From Rhodospirillales bacterium (GTDB lineage Bacteria > Pseudomonadota > Gammaproteobacteria > Burkholderiales > Burkholderiaceae_D), in the NCBI GenBank assembly GCA_903970305.1, contig CAJCID010000118.1, positions 1 through 64,000 on the forward strand: DNA of 64,000 bases, given 5' to 3'. The notes below the pieces were generated by a model. That model had not been told where the DNA came from. It was given only the letters and a program-made list of their open reading frames with translations, and made no database searches. Of the stretch, positions 43,371 through 51,715 are shown piece after piece. The position numbers and the translations under genes were made by a program. The first letter of the stretch is position 1; each line of letters opens with the position of its first letter.

Positions 43371-44305
43371 GCATGCTCCCCGAAAAACTGCTCCACTTGG
43401 GCCGGCGATGGCACGCGCTCGCCCGGGATCGGAATCGGGTCCAAAGGGGAACCGGGCGCGCTGCGTGGCCCGCTCACGAGACGCTGACCCTGCAGCTGCA
43501 AAACGGCCGCCCAGATGAGCCCCTGCCCGCGCAGCTGTTCCGCTAACCTTCGTCCTCGCGAGAGGGCAAGGTCCCGCGCCTTGGGTTCGAGGGCAGGCAC
43601 CGCGCGGGTCACAAGAAGGTTGCCCAGATCGCTGTCATCCTGGATCGAGTTCGCAGGCGCCCTCACGATCCGGGGGTCATTCAGAAGGACGGCATTACCG
43701 ATCATGGTCGCCGCCGCATCGGCCATCGCGGCATCTTCTGCCAGAACCGTGACACTGTCGGCGATGCCCAGGCTAAAGCTGCGTCCACGCCAGCCGCTCG
43801 TGGCCACGCCACGGACCGGATCGGCCGCCGTGATGAAGACCTCGCCATCGGACGCCGTCTCGCCTCGCGCGATATCGGCGCACAGGCCAAAGCGGTAGGC
43901 CCTGCCCGCCTCCAGGTGAAAGGCGATGTCACCACCGTTATTCACGAGCGCACGCACGATCCCTTCTCGCCTGTAGAAGCCGAGGATGGCGTCGGCAACG
44001 CTGCCCGCCACCGCCGCCATCGGAGTGATGAAATTGTTCGAGAAGGGGGCGCACGCGCGCCACATGCATTGCGCCACCGGCCCGGCGAGAGGGGCGCGCG
44101 CGCGATCCGATCCTCTGGCGATCGGGCGGCGCAGGAGGGCGAGTTCGGCCACGAGCTCGTCAAGCAGTCCGGCAAAGCGCTGCCAGCTCTCCTGGTGCGC
44201 GGCGCCAATGGCCTTCGGGTCCCCTTCGGCATCAATCAGGAGTTCGATCGGACCATGGCAGAAACGCCAGCGTCCGTCGGAAAGAAGATGACGGGTCGCG
44301 GGCAT
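43367..44305 (-). CDS. UPF0280-family protein (ApbE superfamily)
   Basis: 312 residues from ATG 44305; upstream residues in the open frame are antisense to the reductase gene. It has SNNFITPMAAVAGSVADAIL, VNNGGDIAFHLEAG and VATSGWRGRSFSLGIADSVT with the GGD motif that ApbE-like folds use for flavin/metal binding. UPF0280 (COG2122) has no assigned function. Four bases separate it from the reductase stop, so it may flavinylate or assist that enzyme. This is inference. Confidence 0.8.
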   Translation of the reverse strand: MPATRHLLSDGRWRFCHGPIELLIDAEGDPKAIGAAHQESWQRFAGLLDELVAELALLRRPIARGSDRARAPLAGPVAQCMWRACAPFSNNFITPMAAVAGSVADAILGFYRREGIVRALVNNGGDIAFHLEAGRAYRFGLCADIARGETASDGEVFITAADPVRGVATSGWRGRSFSLGIADSVTVLAEDAAMADAAATMIGNAVLLNDPRIVRAPANSIQDDSDLGNLLVTRAVPALEPKARDLALSRGRRLAEQLRGQGLIWAAVLQLQGQRLVSGPRSAPGSPLDPIPIPGERVPSPAQVEQFFGEHA

Positions 44306-44309
44306 TGGC

Positions 44310-45905
44310 CTACCTGGGCCCCTTCGGGCCATCAAATGGCCACGGACTGTTGGGCTCTGCGGGCTTGATCGCCGCCGCGCCGGGCGCGCCCTCGACGTGG
44401 TAGGAGCCCTGGGCGAGGACCTCCGAGAGGGAGCGCACGTAGGCCATATGGCCGCCGAGCGCCTGGTAGTCGGAATGGGCCATCGTGAACTCGAGCGGCG
44501 CGACCAGTGCCGGAGTGGGCACGAGGCCAAAGGCCCTGTGCGGCAGGCGAGCGATGTCGACCATGAACGTGATGCCCCCTCCGGGCCAGATGTAGGTCGG
44601 CGCGCCGCCACAGGTGACGATGACCCGCCCCTCCTTGATCGCGCGCGTGAGCAGGACCGGATTGTCGGTCGAGCCGGCACGCAGGCTCCCTCCGGCGCCG
44701 CCGACAAAGAGGATCGAGGTCATTGCCGGTTCGCAGTTCTCCCGAATCCTCTCTACGATCTGCCCGACCGGTTCAGGCATCGGCGCAGGCACCGGACGCA
44801 GGCTCTCATCGAGTACGAACCAGGCCGAGTGTTCACCCGTGGTCGAGACCATCAAAAGGCGCATGCCCGCTCGGGCCCGCTTGGGATCGACTGCTTCGAT
44901 GATGGCCAGGGGATCCAGAAGATCGGTGCCGCCCCAACCCGTGCCGGGCTCGGCCACCTGGAAGTAGCGTCCGGGCGTCGATCTGCGGCCGCGCACCCGG
45001 ATGCCCGCACGCTCCATGCCCAGGAACTGTCCGGCCTGGTGCTCGCTCAAGACCCCGGTGATGTGGTCATCCACGACGATGACCTCGTCGGCCAGACCCA
45101 GCCACTGTTTGGCAAACATGCCGATCGTAGCCGAGCCGCAACCGACCCGCATGCGCTCCTCGAGAACGCCATCGACGATCGGGGGCTTGGCGGCCTCGAG
45201 GACGATCTTGGATCCCGCCTCGATCTCGACTTCCACGGCTTCGCGGTTACCCAGCGCGAGCATCATCTCGGCCGCGACGCGTCCTTCCCTCTTGCTACCA
45301 CCCGTCAGATGGTGCACGCCTCCCAGACTGAGCATCTGCGAGCCATACTCGGCGGTGGTGACGTGCCCAACCACTTCTCCTTGACAGCGGACCGGGGCCT
45401 GTTCGGCTCCGAGAAAGCGATCCGTGTCGATTTTCACGCGCAGGCTGCAGTAGCTGAAGATACCTTCGGTGACGACCGTGACCGTGTCGACGCCGGCACG
45501 TTTGGATAGGACAATGAAGGGTGCTGGCTTGTAGTCGGGATAGGTGGTCGATGCGCCCACGCCCGTCACGAAGACATCCTCTTCGCGTTCTGCGAGATCG
45601 GCCCAGTCGTCTTCGGGGGAGCCAAAGGCGATCGTCCTCACCGGCACGGCGCTCTGCTCAAGACCGCGCTTGAGCATCACGAGCGGATCGACCCGCACCA
45701 GTGCCCCGCCCACATTGGCATAGCGATCACAAGCGCCCGTGCGTCCGGTAGAGATCTGGCAGAGCACCGGACACGCCTGACACTCGATCTTGATCGAGGG
45801 TTCCAGAGCGCCTTTGGGAGCGGGAAGGACCGTTGGGCCAGGCGTTTCTGCCATCGCCTCGTCCACGGCGTCTGCGGCGAAGTCGACACGGGTGTGCTCA
45901 GGCAT
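44310..45905 (-). CDS. 6-hydroxynicotinate reductase homologue
   Basis: 531 residues from ATG 45905. Cysteines C42-x2-C45-x3-C49-x9-C59 (ECQACPVLCQ...GACDRYAN) look like an Fe-S cluster near the N-terminus. I recognise the remainder as the 6-hydroxynicotinate reductase family: VRVDPLVMLKRG, STTYPDYKPAPFIVL, VGCGSATIGMFAKQWL and FVGGAGGSLRAGSTDNPVLL. In E. barkeri this enzyme uses reduced ferredoxin to form 6-oxo-1,4,5,6-tetrahydronicotinate. It overlaps the Mo-subunit stop by 8 bp. The electron donor here is unknown; the Fpr at 50922 is one candidate supply. Confidence 0.8.
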   Translation of the reverse strand: MPEHTRVDFAADAVDEAMAETPGPTVLPAPKGALEPSIKIECQACPVLCQISTGRTGACDRYANVGGALVRVDPLVMLKRGLEQSAVPVRTIAFGSPEDDWADLAEREEDVFVTGVGASTTYPDYKPAPFIVLSKRAGVDTVTVVTEGIFSYCSLRVKIDTDRFLGAEQAPVRCQGEVVGHVTTAEYGSQMLSLGGVHHLTGGSKREGRVAAEMMLALGNREAVEVEIEAGSKIVLEAAKPPIVDGVLEERMRVGCGSATIGMFAKQWLGLADEVIVVDDHITGVLSEHQAGQFLGMERAGIRVRGRRSTPGRYFQVAEPGTGWGGTDLLDPLAIIEAVDPKRARAGMRLLMVSTTGEHSAWFVLDESLRPVPAPMPEPVGQIVERIRENCEPAMTSILFVGGAGGSLRAGSTDNPVLLTRAIKEGRVIVTCGGAPTYIWPGGGITFMVDIARLPHRAFGLVPTPALVAPLEFTMAHSDYQALGGHMAYVRSLSEVLAQGSYHVEGAPGAAAIKPAEPNSPWPFDGPKGPR

Positions 45906-48747
45906 GGGCAAGCTCGAGAAGGGCCCGGCGCAGCCTGTCGGGGGTCACCGGGAGCTCGCGCACCCAGGCGCCCGAGGCATGATGAATGGCGTTCAGGATG
46001 GCAGGAGCCGTGGCGATGAGAGCGGGCTCACCCACCCCCTTCGCCCCATAGGGGCCAAGCGGTTCCGGATCTTCGATCAGGTAGGTGGTGATCGGCGGAA
46101 TATCCCCGATGGTCGGAATCAGGTAGTCGTGAAGATTATCGGTCTGGCCACTCAGATACTCCTCCATCAAGGCCATGCCCAAGCCTTGCGCAATGCCCCC
46201 GTGGATCTGTCCTTCAACCTGGGTCGGATTGACCGCGCGGCCCACGTCGTGCGCCGCGTGCAGGTCCAGCACCTTGACGGTCCCCAGATCCAGATCCACC
46301 TCGACCAAGGCGAACTGCGCCGCAAATCCATAGGTTGCATAGGGCACACCCTGACCGTTGGCATCGAGTGGAACCGTGGGAGGGTTGAAGCTGCCGGATC
46401 CGGTGACCAGATCGCCGCGCTCATTGGCGGGGAGTCCGGCTAGGCAAAGGCGCGTGGAGCGCAAATCCTCGTCTGCACACAGCCAAGCCCCTGGCGATCC
46501 ACGCTCGATGCGCAGTCGCGCCGTGGGCCCGGCGCCCAGCCGCTCAAGCAGCTGGCGCCTTAGGTCCAGGCCGGCGAGCCGGGCCGCATTACCCGAGACG
46601 AAGGTCTGCCGCGAGGCGGAGCTCTTGCCCGCATCAAGGGTCAGGTCGGTGTCGCCTACGACCTGGTCGACGAGCTCGATGGGCAGCCCGACAGCGTCGG
46701 CGAAGATCTGCGGAATGACCGTCGCACTCCCCTGGCCGATCTCCTGGGCTCCGTTGTAGAGGTAAAGGCGTCCGTTCTGCCTGAGCGCGCCGTGCATCGT
46801 GGAGGGATTGGCGATGACGGTGTTGCCGATCCCGTACCACATGCTGGCGATCCCCACGCCCTGCCGCTGACGCAGACCGGCCGCCTTGGCCTTCTCATTC
46901 CAACTCTTCGCCTGGGCCAGCGCGTCTCGCCACGGCGCGCGCAGCGCCGTCAGACAGGCGCCGATACCTACGCTTGCCAGGAGCACCTGACCGGTGGCGG
47001 TCGCATCTCCCGCGCGTAGCGCATTGCGCAGGCGAAATTCAAGCCGATCCAATCCGAGCGCATCGGCCAAGTCGTCCAACAGGGCCTCGGTTGCAATATG
47101 CGCCTGGGGGACTCCGAAGCCCCGGAAGGCCCCGGCCACGGTGTTGTGCGTATAGACGGCCCGCGTATGCGCCCGCACATGGGGCACCCGGTAGGGTCCC
47201 GTGGCGTGTACCGGCACGCGGTTGGCGACCGTGCTGCCCCAACTGGCGTAGGCGCCCGTGTTGAAGTCCGCCTGAAAATCAAGCCCGACGAGAAATCCCT
47301 CCTGGTCACAGCCATAACGGGCGGTGATCTCGGCCGGATGGCGCTTGGTCGTCGAGAGCATCGACTCCTCTCTGGAGTAGACGATGCGCACGGCCCGGCG
47401 CAGCTTCAAGGCGGCCACGGCGAGGAGAGGTTGGATGGCTAGATCGAGCTTGCCGCCAAAGCCGCCGCCGACCGCCGAGGGGACGATGTGGACGGATGAT
47501 GGCGGGCGCATCAGAACGCGCGCGACCTCATCGCGATCCATATAGGGTGTCTGGGTCGAAGCAAAGATACGCACGCGCTCAGTCGCCTGGCCGAGCGCGT
47601 CAGAACCCATCACGAGTTCGGCATAGCCTGCCTCCGGCTCGATGTACGCATGCTCGACATAAGCGGTCCGAAAATGGCCCTGGGCAACGCAGGCGGCCCC
47701 GGCGAGCGCCTCGTCCACCTGACCTTTGGCGAGGTGGCCTTGGCACAGGATGTTGTCTGGTGCGAAATCGTGCAGTGCGACCGCGCCCTCGGCAAGCGCC
47801 GCTGCCGGGGTCTCGAGTGCGGGCTCGGGGTACCAGGTGACCGGCCATTCGCCCGGCTCAATCGCGCAAAGGCTCGCCTCGTCGCCCACCACGGCCGCAA
47901 TCGCCTCACCGCGCATGCGCACCAGCCCTTCGGCGAGTACCGGCTGATCCTTGGGATGCTCGAAGATCGCGAAACGGTTGTTCGGGATATCTGAGGCAGT
48001 GATGACGTCGATTACACCGGGATGACTGGCCTTAAAGGCGTGCCAGTCACCGAACCTAAAGCGCGCGTGAGGATGGGGTGAGCGGATGATGCGCAACGCA
48101 AGGCAGCCAGCCGGAGCGTGGTCGGCACCGAAGACCTCGGCGCCGGTGAGCTTCGCGTGGGCATCCAGGCGGGGCAGGCGCGCACCCACTGCAGCACCCG
48201 CTGCGGGCTGGGTATTCTGCACGTGGGGCGAAGCCGGCGCCGCACTTCGAGAGCCGATTTGCCCGGAGGCGATTTGAACCGCCTCAATGATCTTGCGATA
48301 ACCCGTACAGCGGCACAGCACACCGGCGAGCGCCGTGGAGATTTCCTCTTCGCTCGGACAAGCGGTCCTTCTGAGCAGATCGGTCGCTGCCATCAGCATG
48401 CCCGGGGTGCAGATCCCGCATTGTGTGGCCCCCTGCTCCAAGAAGGCCTGCTGCAAGGCGTTCAGCCGCCCCTCTTCGGCGAGGCCCTCGACGGTCGTGA
48501 CGGCGCGTCCGGCGCAGCGACCCAATGCGGTGATGCACGAACAGACTTGACGGCCCTCGAGGAGCACGGTGCAGGCCCCGCAGTCGCCTGCGCTGCAGCC
48601 TATCTTCGTGCCCTTCAACTGCCACTCGTCGCGCAGCACCGTCACCAGCGGCGTGGCCGGATGGCGGCTCGAGGTGCACAAGCGGCCATTGACCATGACC
48701 TCCACGAGCCCGGGCCCGATCGATGCGATCGCCGGGCGCGCGGTCAT
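45898..48747 (-). CDS. Molybdenum hydroxylase: fused [2Fe-2S] and molybdopterin subunits
   Basis: 949 residues from ATG 48747, which overlaps the FAD subunit stop (ATGA). Residues about 15-165 are the small Fe-S subunit: C51SAGDC56GAC59 plus a QVCSC, then CGICTPGML and CRCTGYR for the second cluster. Residues about 190-949 are the Mo-cofactor subunit with GGGFGGKLDL, QEIGQGSATVIPQIFADAV and the catalytic Glu in GVGEPALIATAPA. In xanthine dehydrogenase-type enzymes these are often separate, as in E. barkeri nicotinate dehydrogenase. Likely hydroxylates an N-heterocycle such as nicotinate at C6. Confidence 0.9.
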   Translation of the reverse strand: MTARPAIASIGPGLVEVMVNGRLCTSSRHPATPLVTVLRDEWQLKGTKIGCSAGDCGACTVLLEGRQVCSCITALGRCAGRAVTTVEGLAEEGRLNALQQAFLEQGATQCGICTPGMLMAATDLLRRTACPSEEEISTALAGVLCRCTGYRKIIEAVQIASGQIGSRSAAPASPHVQNTQPAAGAAVGARLPRLDAHAKLTGAEVFGADHAPAGCLALRIIRSPHPHARFRFGDWHAFKASHPGVIDVITASDIPNNRFAIFEHPKDQPVLAEGLVRMRGEAIAAVVGDEASLCAIEPGEWPVTWYPEPALETPAAALAEGAVALHDFAPDNILCQGHLAKGQVDEALAGAACVAQGHFRTAYVEHAYIEPEAGYAELVMGSDALGQATERVRIFASTQTPYMDRDEVARVLMRPPSSVHIVPSAVGGGFGGKLDLAIQPLLAVAALKLRRAVRIVYSREESMLSTTKRHPAEITARYGCDQEGFLVGLDFQADFNTGAYASWGSTVANRVPVHATGPYRVPHVRAHTRAVYTHNTVAGAFRGFGVPQAHIATEALLDDLADALGLDRLEFRLRNALRAGDATATGQVLLASVGIGACLTALRAPWRDALAQAKSWNEKAKAAGLRQRQGVGIASMWYGIGNTVIANPSTMHGALRQNGRLYLYNGAQEIGQGSATVIPQIFADAVGLPIELVDQVVGDTDLTLDAGKSSASRQTFVSGNAARLAGLDLRRQLLERLGAGPTARLRIERGSPGAWLCADEDLRSTRLCLAGLPANERGDLVTGSGSFNPPTVPLDANGQGVPYATYGFAAQFALVEVDLDLGTVKVLDLHAAHDVGRAVNPTQVEGQIHGGIAQGLGMALMEEYLSGQTDNLHDYLIPTIGDIPPITTYLIEDPEPLGPYGAKGVGEPALIATAPAILNAIHHASGAWVRELPVTPDRLRRALLELAHA

Positions 48748-49619
48748 CGGAGAAGCTCCAAGAGCGAGCGCCGCACCAGCGAGGCCACTGCATCGAGGCG
48801 GAAGACCGCGGTACCGCGGACATCGTCCTGGGGCGTCAAACCGGCCAGGTCTGCCTCGTCCAAGAGACTCGGAAGAGAGCTTTGCAAAGGCTGGCCGAGC
48901 AGTTTCGATTCGAGCAGGGGCAGCCTTTGGGCGCGGGCCGAGCATGCGCCCACGGCAATCGCGGCATGGCTGATACGCCCCATCTCGTCGAGCTCGACGA
49001 AGGCCCCGACCATGGCCACCGAGATCACGAGATAACGCCGGTGACCGAGCTTTTTGAAGGTGGCGCGCGCACCCGTCCCAAAGCGGGGTATCTCGATGGC
49101 CGTCAGCAGTTCCTCGCGCAGGCGAGCGGTGCGTCGGCTGCCCAACAGGAATTCGGAGAGCGGCAGTGTCCGACTCCCAGCGAGTGACTCGAGCCGCACG
49201 CTCGCGTTCAAGGTCAGCAACGCGACGATGCCATCGGCCGCAGGCGAGGCGTTGCAGACATTGCCTCCGATCGAACCCGTGTTCTGGATCTGCACGCCAC
49301 CGATCTCACGCGCCGCGGCCTTCAGGCCATCGAATCCCCGAGGCAGAGGGTGTTCCAGGATCTCGGCCCAGGTGACTGCCGCACCAATGCGCCAGCCAGT
49401 GGGAAGTTCCTCGATGCGCCGGAGTGCCGCGACTTCTGAGACGTCCAGGACAAGAGGGGGCAGTGGCCGGTCGATATGGCCGGGATAGAAATCGGTTCCG
49501 CCGCACAGTACCTCGAACGAGCCCTCAGCCAGGCAGGCGAGAGCCTCTTCAGTGCAGCTCGCACGGACATACAGAGGGGCCGCAGCTGCTTCCACAATGG
49601 CCTTCCCAGTGAACTGCAT
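48744..49619 (-). CDS. FAD-binding subunit of the molybdenum hydroxylase
   Basis: 291 residues of the CO-dehydrogenase/xanthine-dehydrogenase FAD domain: EVLCGGTDFYPG near 36-47, IGAAVTWAEILEHP, IQNTGSIGGNVCNASPAADG near 111-130, and FKKLGHRRYLVISVAMVGA. It is the first gene of the operon, and the upstream 105-142 bp hold the TetR-type operators. It couples to the fused subunit by ATGA overlap. Confidence 0.92.
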   Translation of the reverse strand: MQFTGKAIVEAAAAPLYVRASCTEEALACLAEGSFEVLCGGTDFYPGHIDRPLPPLVLDVSEVAALRRIEELPTGWRIGAAVTWAEILEHPLPRGFDGLKAAAREIGGVQIQNTGSIGGNVCNASPAADGIVALLTLNASVRLESLAGSRTLPLSEFLLGSRRTARLREELLTAIEIPRFGTGARATFKKLGHRRYLVISVAMVGAFVELDEMGRISHAAIAVGACSARAQRLPLLESKLLGQPLQSSLPSLLDEADLAGLTPQDDVRGTAVFRLDAVASLVRRSLLELLR

Positions 49620-49723
49620 CGCTCAGGGCACGATTCAAGGCCCGCTCTGGGTCAAAGGGCGCACCCACGATGGCCGAGCGCCCTGGCTGACACAGCGCAC
49701 GGGGCTCGCCGAGCCCGTTTCGA

Positions 49724-49761
49724 TGTAGTAAGCTCTACACTTTCATGTAGTGAACACTACA
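49724..49761. promoter_or_regulatory. Two tandem TGTAG-N6-CTACA operators for the divergent TetR regulator
   Basis: TGTAG-TAAGCT-CTACA (49724-49739) and TGTAG-TGAACA-CTACA (49746-49761) have identical 5-bp arms and 6-bp spacers; the second extends to 7-bp arms ATGTAGT/ACTACAT. Their centres are 22 bp apart, about two helical turns, as for cooperative TetR dimers. They lie between the FAD-subunit gene and tetR, in the only AT-rich stretch of the intergenic region, and would control both directions. The rest of 49620-49852 has no gene. Confidence 0.85.
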
Positions 49762-49852
49762 TTTTCGCTAATTCAATCTAACCCGGCGAAGCCAAGCTTG
49801 TAAAGCGTCTTGGGCCTCATGGCTTAAAAAAAATTGTACAGGGTCACCCAGC

Positions 49853-50539
49853 TTGGTCACCTCTCGTAGCCCACGCCAGGTCCTGGCGGAAAAGCCGGCC
49901 GTACGCGGGCGGCGCCTGCGCCAGGCCCAGGACACGCGCAGGGCGCTTCTTCGAGCCGCCATCCAGGTGTTCGCGCGCGACGGCTTCGCCGGCGGGCGCA
50001 TCGAGCGCATCTCAAAGCTCGCACGCTCCCACGACCGGATGATCTATTACTATTTCGGCAGCAAGGAAAAGCTCTTCATCGCCGTGCTCGAGACCATCTA
50101 CGCCGAACTCTACGAGGCCGAGCGGGCGCTCTGTCTTGACCCCTCAGAGCCGCGTGCAGCGCTCGCCGGACTGGTGCGCTTCACCTGGCGCTACTATGTC
50201 GAACACCCCGAGTTCGTGACGATCCTCATCAGCGAAAACCTGCACCGCGGCCGCCATGCGCGCCAATCACCGAATCTCGCGCCCATTTCGGCCAATGCGC
50301 TTGGAGTGCTCGAAGAGATTCTGCAAGAAGGCAAGAAGCAGGCTCTGTTTCGCGCCACGCTTAACGCCCGCGATGTGTATCTTTTGATCGCCTCGCTCGG
50401 CTACTTCTACAACTCGAACCGCTATACCTTGAGCGCCTTCCTGGGCGAGGACCTGATGCAGCCGGCGCTTCAGATCGCTTGGGAGGAGTTCATCACCGAC
50501 GCGGTGCTGCGCACCACTCTAGTCCAGGACAATTCCTGA
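49853..50539 (+). CDS. TetR/AcrR-family regulator of the heterocycle operon
   Basis: 228 residues. The N-terminal HTH is at about residues 28-75: RRALLRAAIQVFARDGFAGG, ISKLARSHDRMIYYYFGSKE. The C-terminal domain has FTWRYYVEHPEFVTILISEN, characteristic of the RutR/UidR-like TetR C-terminal class. The start codon is uncertain: TTG 49853 is the first in frame and no ATG or strong ribosome-binding site is near. Divergent from the operon with twin operators between, so most likely its repressor, relieved by a pathway metabolite. Confidence 0.85.
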   Translation: MVTSRSPRQVLAEKPAVRGRRLRQAQDTRRALLRAAIQVFARDGFAGGRIERISKLARSHDRMIYYYFGSKEKLFIAVLETIYAELYEAERALCLDPSEPRAALAGLVRFTWRYYVEHPEFVTILISENLHRGRHARQSPNLAPISANALGVLEEILQEGKKQALFRATLNARDVYLLIASLGYFYNSNRYTLSAFLGEDLMQPALQIAWEEFITDAVLRTTLVQDNS

Positions 50540-50564
50540 AGAACCTGGGGAACTGTCGTATAAT
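50536..50564 (+). promoter_or_regulatory. Candidate promoter for fpr with a long leader
   Basis: A perfect -10 TATAAT (50559-50564) with a weak -35 CTGAAG (50536-50541) at 17 bp, overlapping the tetR stop. The next gene begins 358 bases later. The leader has a GC hairpin GGCGCC-ctcg-GGCGCC at 50888-50903 just before the fpr ribosome-binding site; the rest of 50571-50887 shows no gene or RNA family I recognise. Confidence 0.45.
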
Positions 50565-50921
50565 CAGGGAGTTAGAAATGCGGTGCGGGTCTGTTGCGGT
50601 GCAGGAGATGAGCCTCTGCAAGAGACCAGGGAGCCTCTTTGAGCAAATCGGCTCGCGGACTTCTCGGACTTCGTATCGCTCGGGCCGTGCGCGATTCGAG
50701 AATAACGCTGGGGCCAAGAGGGCCGCGAAGCGCCGGTGCGTTCGCCCTTTTCGCTGCAGCTGCGAAGCCCCGAAAAGCCTTAGCCGCTTTACGGGCTGCC
50801 CGGCAGGGCTCGCCCATGAAAGGGCCCCTTTGCCGGCGCGGTTCAAGCGCTCGAGGGCGGCTGGTTCACAGGTTCTCTCCACCTTGGGGCGCCCTCGGGC
50901 GCCAACTCACACAGGAAAGCG

Positions 50922-51698
50922 ATGTCCGCATTCAATACCGAGACCGTGCTTAGCGTGCACCACTGGAACGACACGCTCTTTAGCTTCACGACCACGCGCG
51001 ATTCAGCGCTGCGTTTCCATAACGGCCATTTCGTCATGATCGGCCTAAACGTCGAGGGCAAGCCGCTGATGCGCGCTTACAGCATCGCGAGCGCCAACTA
51101 CGAGGAGGAGCTTGAGTTCCTCAGCATCAAGGTGCCCAACGGCCCCCTCACCTCGCGTCTACAGCATCTGAAGGTGGGCGACGCCATCTTGGTCGGGCGC
51201 AAACCGGTCGGCACACTCGTCATCGACGATCTGCTGCCCGGCGAGAACCTGTACCTGTTCGCCACCGGAACGGGGCTTGCGCCTTTCATGAGCATCATCA
51301 AGGACCCGGCGACCTACGAGCGCTTCCAAAAGATCGTCCTGGTGCATGGGGTGCGCCTCGTGAGCGAACTGGCCTATGCCGACTTCATCGAGACGGTCTT
51401 GCCGCAGAATGAATATTTCGGCTCCGAGATCCAGGAGAAGCTGATTTATTACCCGACGGTCACGCGCGAACCATTTCGCCATCAGGGCCGTCTGACCGAG
51501 CTCATTGAATGCGGCAAGCTCTGCGCAGACATCGGCCTGCCGCCGCTCGACCCGGCACGCGATAGGGCGATGCTCTGCGGGAGCCCTGCCATGCTCTCGG
51601 ACATGTGCGCGCTACTGGATGCACGTGGCTTTGTGGTCTCCCCGCGCACGGGAGAACCCGGGCAGTACGTGATCGAGCGCGCCTTCGTCGAGAAATAG
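50922..51698 (+). CDS. fpr: Ferredoxin/flavodoxin-NADP+ reductase (Fpr)
   Basis: 258 residues, the normal length for bacterial Fpr. The FAD-binding motif RAYSIASANY is at about 47-56, and NADP-binding is shown by FATGTGLAPFMSII near 111-124 and MLCGSPAM further on. The C-terminal VIERAFVEK is typical of the subclass-I (AvFPR-like) enzymes. AGGAAAG precedes the ATG by 6 bases. It could reduce ferredoxin for reductive steps such as the 6-hydroxynicotinate reductase, but is a housekeeping enzyme in most bacteria. Confidence 0.93.
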   Translation: MSAFNTETVLSVHHWNDTLFSFTTTRDSALRFHNGHFVMIGLNVEGKPLMRAYSIASANYEEELEFLSIKVPNGPLTSRLQHLKVGDAILVGRKPVGTLVIDDLLPGENLYLFATGTGLAPFMSIIKDPATYERFQKIVLVHGVRLVSELAYADFIETVLPQNEYFGSEIQEKLIYYPTVTREPFRHQGRLTELIECGKLCADIGLPPLDPARDRAMLCGSPAMLSDMCALLDARGFVVSPRTGEPGQYVIERAFVEK

Positions 51699-51715
51699 GC
51701 ACGAACAGGGCTCTG

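Noticed and set aside
50571-50921. Known structured RNA (6S, tmRNA, RNase P) in the 350-base leader before fpr
   Set aside because: None of the conserved motifs of these RNAs could be seen; only a GC hairpin near the ribosome-binding site.
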